A stretch of 61,001 nt of DNA from JBNKEI01 sp050288705 (GTDB lineage: Bacteria; Myxococcota; Myxococcia; Myxococcales; UBA5297): contig JBNKEI010000200.1 in NCBI GenBank assembly GCA_050288705.1, forward strand, positions 1-61,001, given 5' to 3'. The notes below the pieces were generated by a model. It ran no database searches. It saw only the letters and a program-made list of their open reading frames with translations, and was not told where the DNA came from. This document shows, piece by piece, positions 59,939 to 61,001 of the stretch. Position numbers and translations under genes: made by a program. Position 1 is the stretch's first letter. Each line of letters opens with the position of its first letter.

Positions 59939-61001
59939 TTATCGCAAATTAATACGCGCGAAATTGGCTAGGGGATAACGACTGTCGGACTGCATATTAG
60001 GACGGATGCTGGAAAAACTACCGCCTACATACAGGGCATCTCCGCTTACCAAAAGTTTATTGATTATACCATCAGGGTCGGGAATCCAATTGGGATCTAA
60101 GGTTCCGTCGACTTTGATTGCGGCAAGCCAGTTTCTAGGTTGCCCGCTGACAATAGAGAAATCACCGCCTAGGTATAGGGTGTCTCCGCTAGCGGCCAAC
60201 GTGTTGACGCCTGGTTGGTAATGATGTTCAATAGTCTGTGTAGGATCGGGTTTCCAGTTTGCGTCCACGGTACCGTCAGCTTTTAATGCTGCAAGGTTCT
60301 TCCCTGATGTTTCGTTAATTCTCGAAAAACTTCCCCCTAGGTAAATAGTTTCCCCAATTGTTGCTAGTGAAAGAAGCTTACCTTTAGAAGAAAAATTCGT
60401 CGAAGTTACTTGGCCTGTAGAACTGATGGCGGCAAGCTTATTTTCTGTGTCTCCGAAGGACGATACTGCAAAAATGGTTTCTCCGCTTAGTGTCATCGCG
60501 TAAATCGCCTCACGATCCGTAAGGCTAGGATCGCCAGCGGAAACTTCGCCAGCAGTATTGATGACTGCCAGGTTGTTTATTGACTTTTCGTCAAAGTACT
60601 GAAAGAAACCCCCGACGTATAGGTTTCCATTTCTCACAACTAATTCGGCGACATGACCGCCACCGTCACCATAGTTATAATTCCAAATCTTCATTGTCGA
60701 TCCGTCAGCACTTATGGCTGCAAGACCATGTCTTTGCTCAACACTAGTTTCATAAAAATAGCCCGCAGCATATATGGTTTCTCCTCCTACTGCCAATGCA
60801 TCAACCCGGTCGTGAGCATCGGGTTTCCAATTTTGGTCCAGGGTGCCATCGGATTTTATGGCCGCAAGGTTGTTTCTGGTCTCGCTTCTGATACTGGTTA
60901 GTTGACCACCAATACATAAGGTATTTCCATTGATAGCCAGTGCATTAATCGATTGGCCATAAAGGGCAGCAGGAATCCAATTGGCGATTTGGGCGCCAGC
61001 G
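59939..61001 (-). CDS. Delta-60-repeat (beta-propeller-like) surface protein, incomplete
   Basis: Open from the right window edge, so the N-terminus is missing; 354 codons are visible. Seven repeats of about 40-60 residues are seen, each with a '(L/I)Y.GG.F' core: ETIYAAGYFYET, NLYVGGFFQYF, ETIFAVSSFGDT, ETIYLGGSFSRI, DTLYLGGDFSIV, DALYVGGSFSSI, and, right of 60796, NTLCIGGQLTSI. Between them is 'NLAAIKxDGTxDxNWxPDP'. This matches the delta-60 repeat family, abundant in deltaproteobacteria, usually in secreted proteins. Function unknown; adhesion or structural role inferred. The visible end has no sorting domain after the last repeat (ANFARINLR). Confidence 0.85.
   Translation of the reverse strand, partial: AGAQIANWIPAALYGQSINALAINGNTLCIGGQLTSIRSETRNNLAAIKSDGTLDQNWKPDAHDRVDALAVGGETIYAAGYFYETSVEQRHGLAAISADGSTMKIWNYNYGDGGGHVAELVVRNGNLYVGGFFQYFDEKSINNLAVINTAGEVSAGDPSLTDREAIYAMTLSGETIFAVSSFGDTENKLAAISSTGQVTSTNFSSKGKLLSLATIGETIYLGGSFSRINETSGKNLAALKADGTVDANWKPDPTQTIEHHYQPGVNTLAASGDTLYLGGDFSIVSGQPRNWLAAIKVDGTLDPNWIPDPDGIINKLLVSGDALYVGGSFSSIRPNMQSDSRYPLANFARINLR

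Overview
The window looks like the chromosome of a Gram-negative, predatory/gliding-type 'deltaproteobacterium' in the broad sense (Myxococcota, Bdellovibrionota or a related uncultured lineage). This rests on family content, not on a marker gene. The family markers are an FHA/TonB-like protein with an AgmX/PglI-type C-terminus, many TPR envelope proteins, VWA lipoproteins with thrombospondin type 3 (TSP3) calcium repeats, a receiver-PilZ-TPR protein, DUF4388 and roadblock/LC7 signalling proteins, and a delta-60-repeat protein at the right edge. I saw no rRNA, tRNA, CRISPR array, phage or complete insertion sequence. The sequence starts inside the terminal repeat of a small MITE-like element and ends inside an open gene.

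Layout. (1) 139-10776, all minus: a receiver-PilZ-TPR protein, then lipoproteins. These are two small ones, one large one with pre-peptidase-like modules, and three tandem VWA-TSP3 paralogues, the last of which has lost its MIDAS motif. (2) 10777-11172: a divergent promoter region with a 16-bp direct repeat. (3) 11173-22278, all plus: a Glt/Nfs-like envelope cluster with a small exported protein, a cytoplasmic FHA-TM-TonB-like protein, an outer-membrane barrel, TPR proteins and two lipoproteins. Regions 1 and 3 together look like a trans-envelope machine and its surface cargo. (4) 22724-28119: carA-carB of the animal-CAD/Bacteroidota type, dtd, and a convergent superoxide dismutase. (5) 28376-32938: a signalling island with three roadblock proteins (one fused to DUF4388, one to a Ser/Thr kinase) and a chemoreceptor-like sensor without an output domain. 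(6) 33320-37009: PAP2 membrane protein, NrtR-like Nudix protein, rlmN, and a nucleotidyltransferase/small-protein pair beside a MITE-like element.

(7) 37433-40738, minus: cupin-XRE regulator, leuC, leuD and proC as one operon, with an inverted-repeat operator candidate upstream. (8) 40867-43699: a ParB-like/double-Usp fusion, divergent from a stand-alone hydE. (9) 44000-50557: membrane-anchored GH44 glycosidase, a glycosyltransferase, the nicotinamide riboside pair pnuC-nadR, and an orphan solute-binding protein. (10) 50849-54440: aroB-aroD-aroC followed, unusually, by a solitary rplC and a hairpin terminator. (11) 54855-57309: O-antigen polymerase/ligase-like protein overlapping a glycosyltransferase. 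(12) 57476-61001: a second MITE-like copy, a methyltransferase, an MNT-HEPN fusion and the delta-60-repeat protein.

As a whole, housekeeping metabolism (pyrimidine/arginine, leucine, proline, shikimate, NAD salvage) is interspersed with envelope/motility and signalling modules. The most distinctive parts are the Glt-like cluster divergent to the VWA-TSP3 lipoproteins, the roadblock/kinase island, the CAD-type carbamoyl-phosphate synthase, and the MITE-like family. Functional statements are by family recognition from the translated sequence; no database search was possible.
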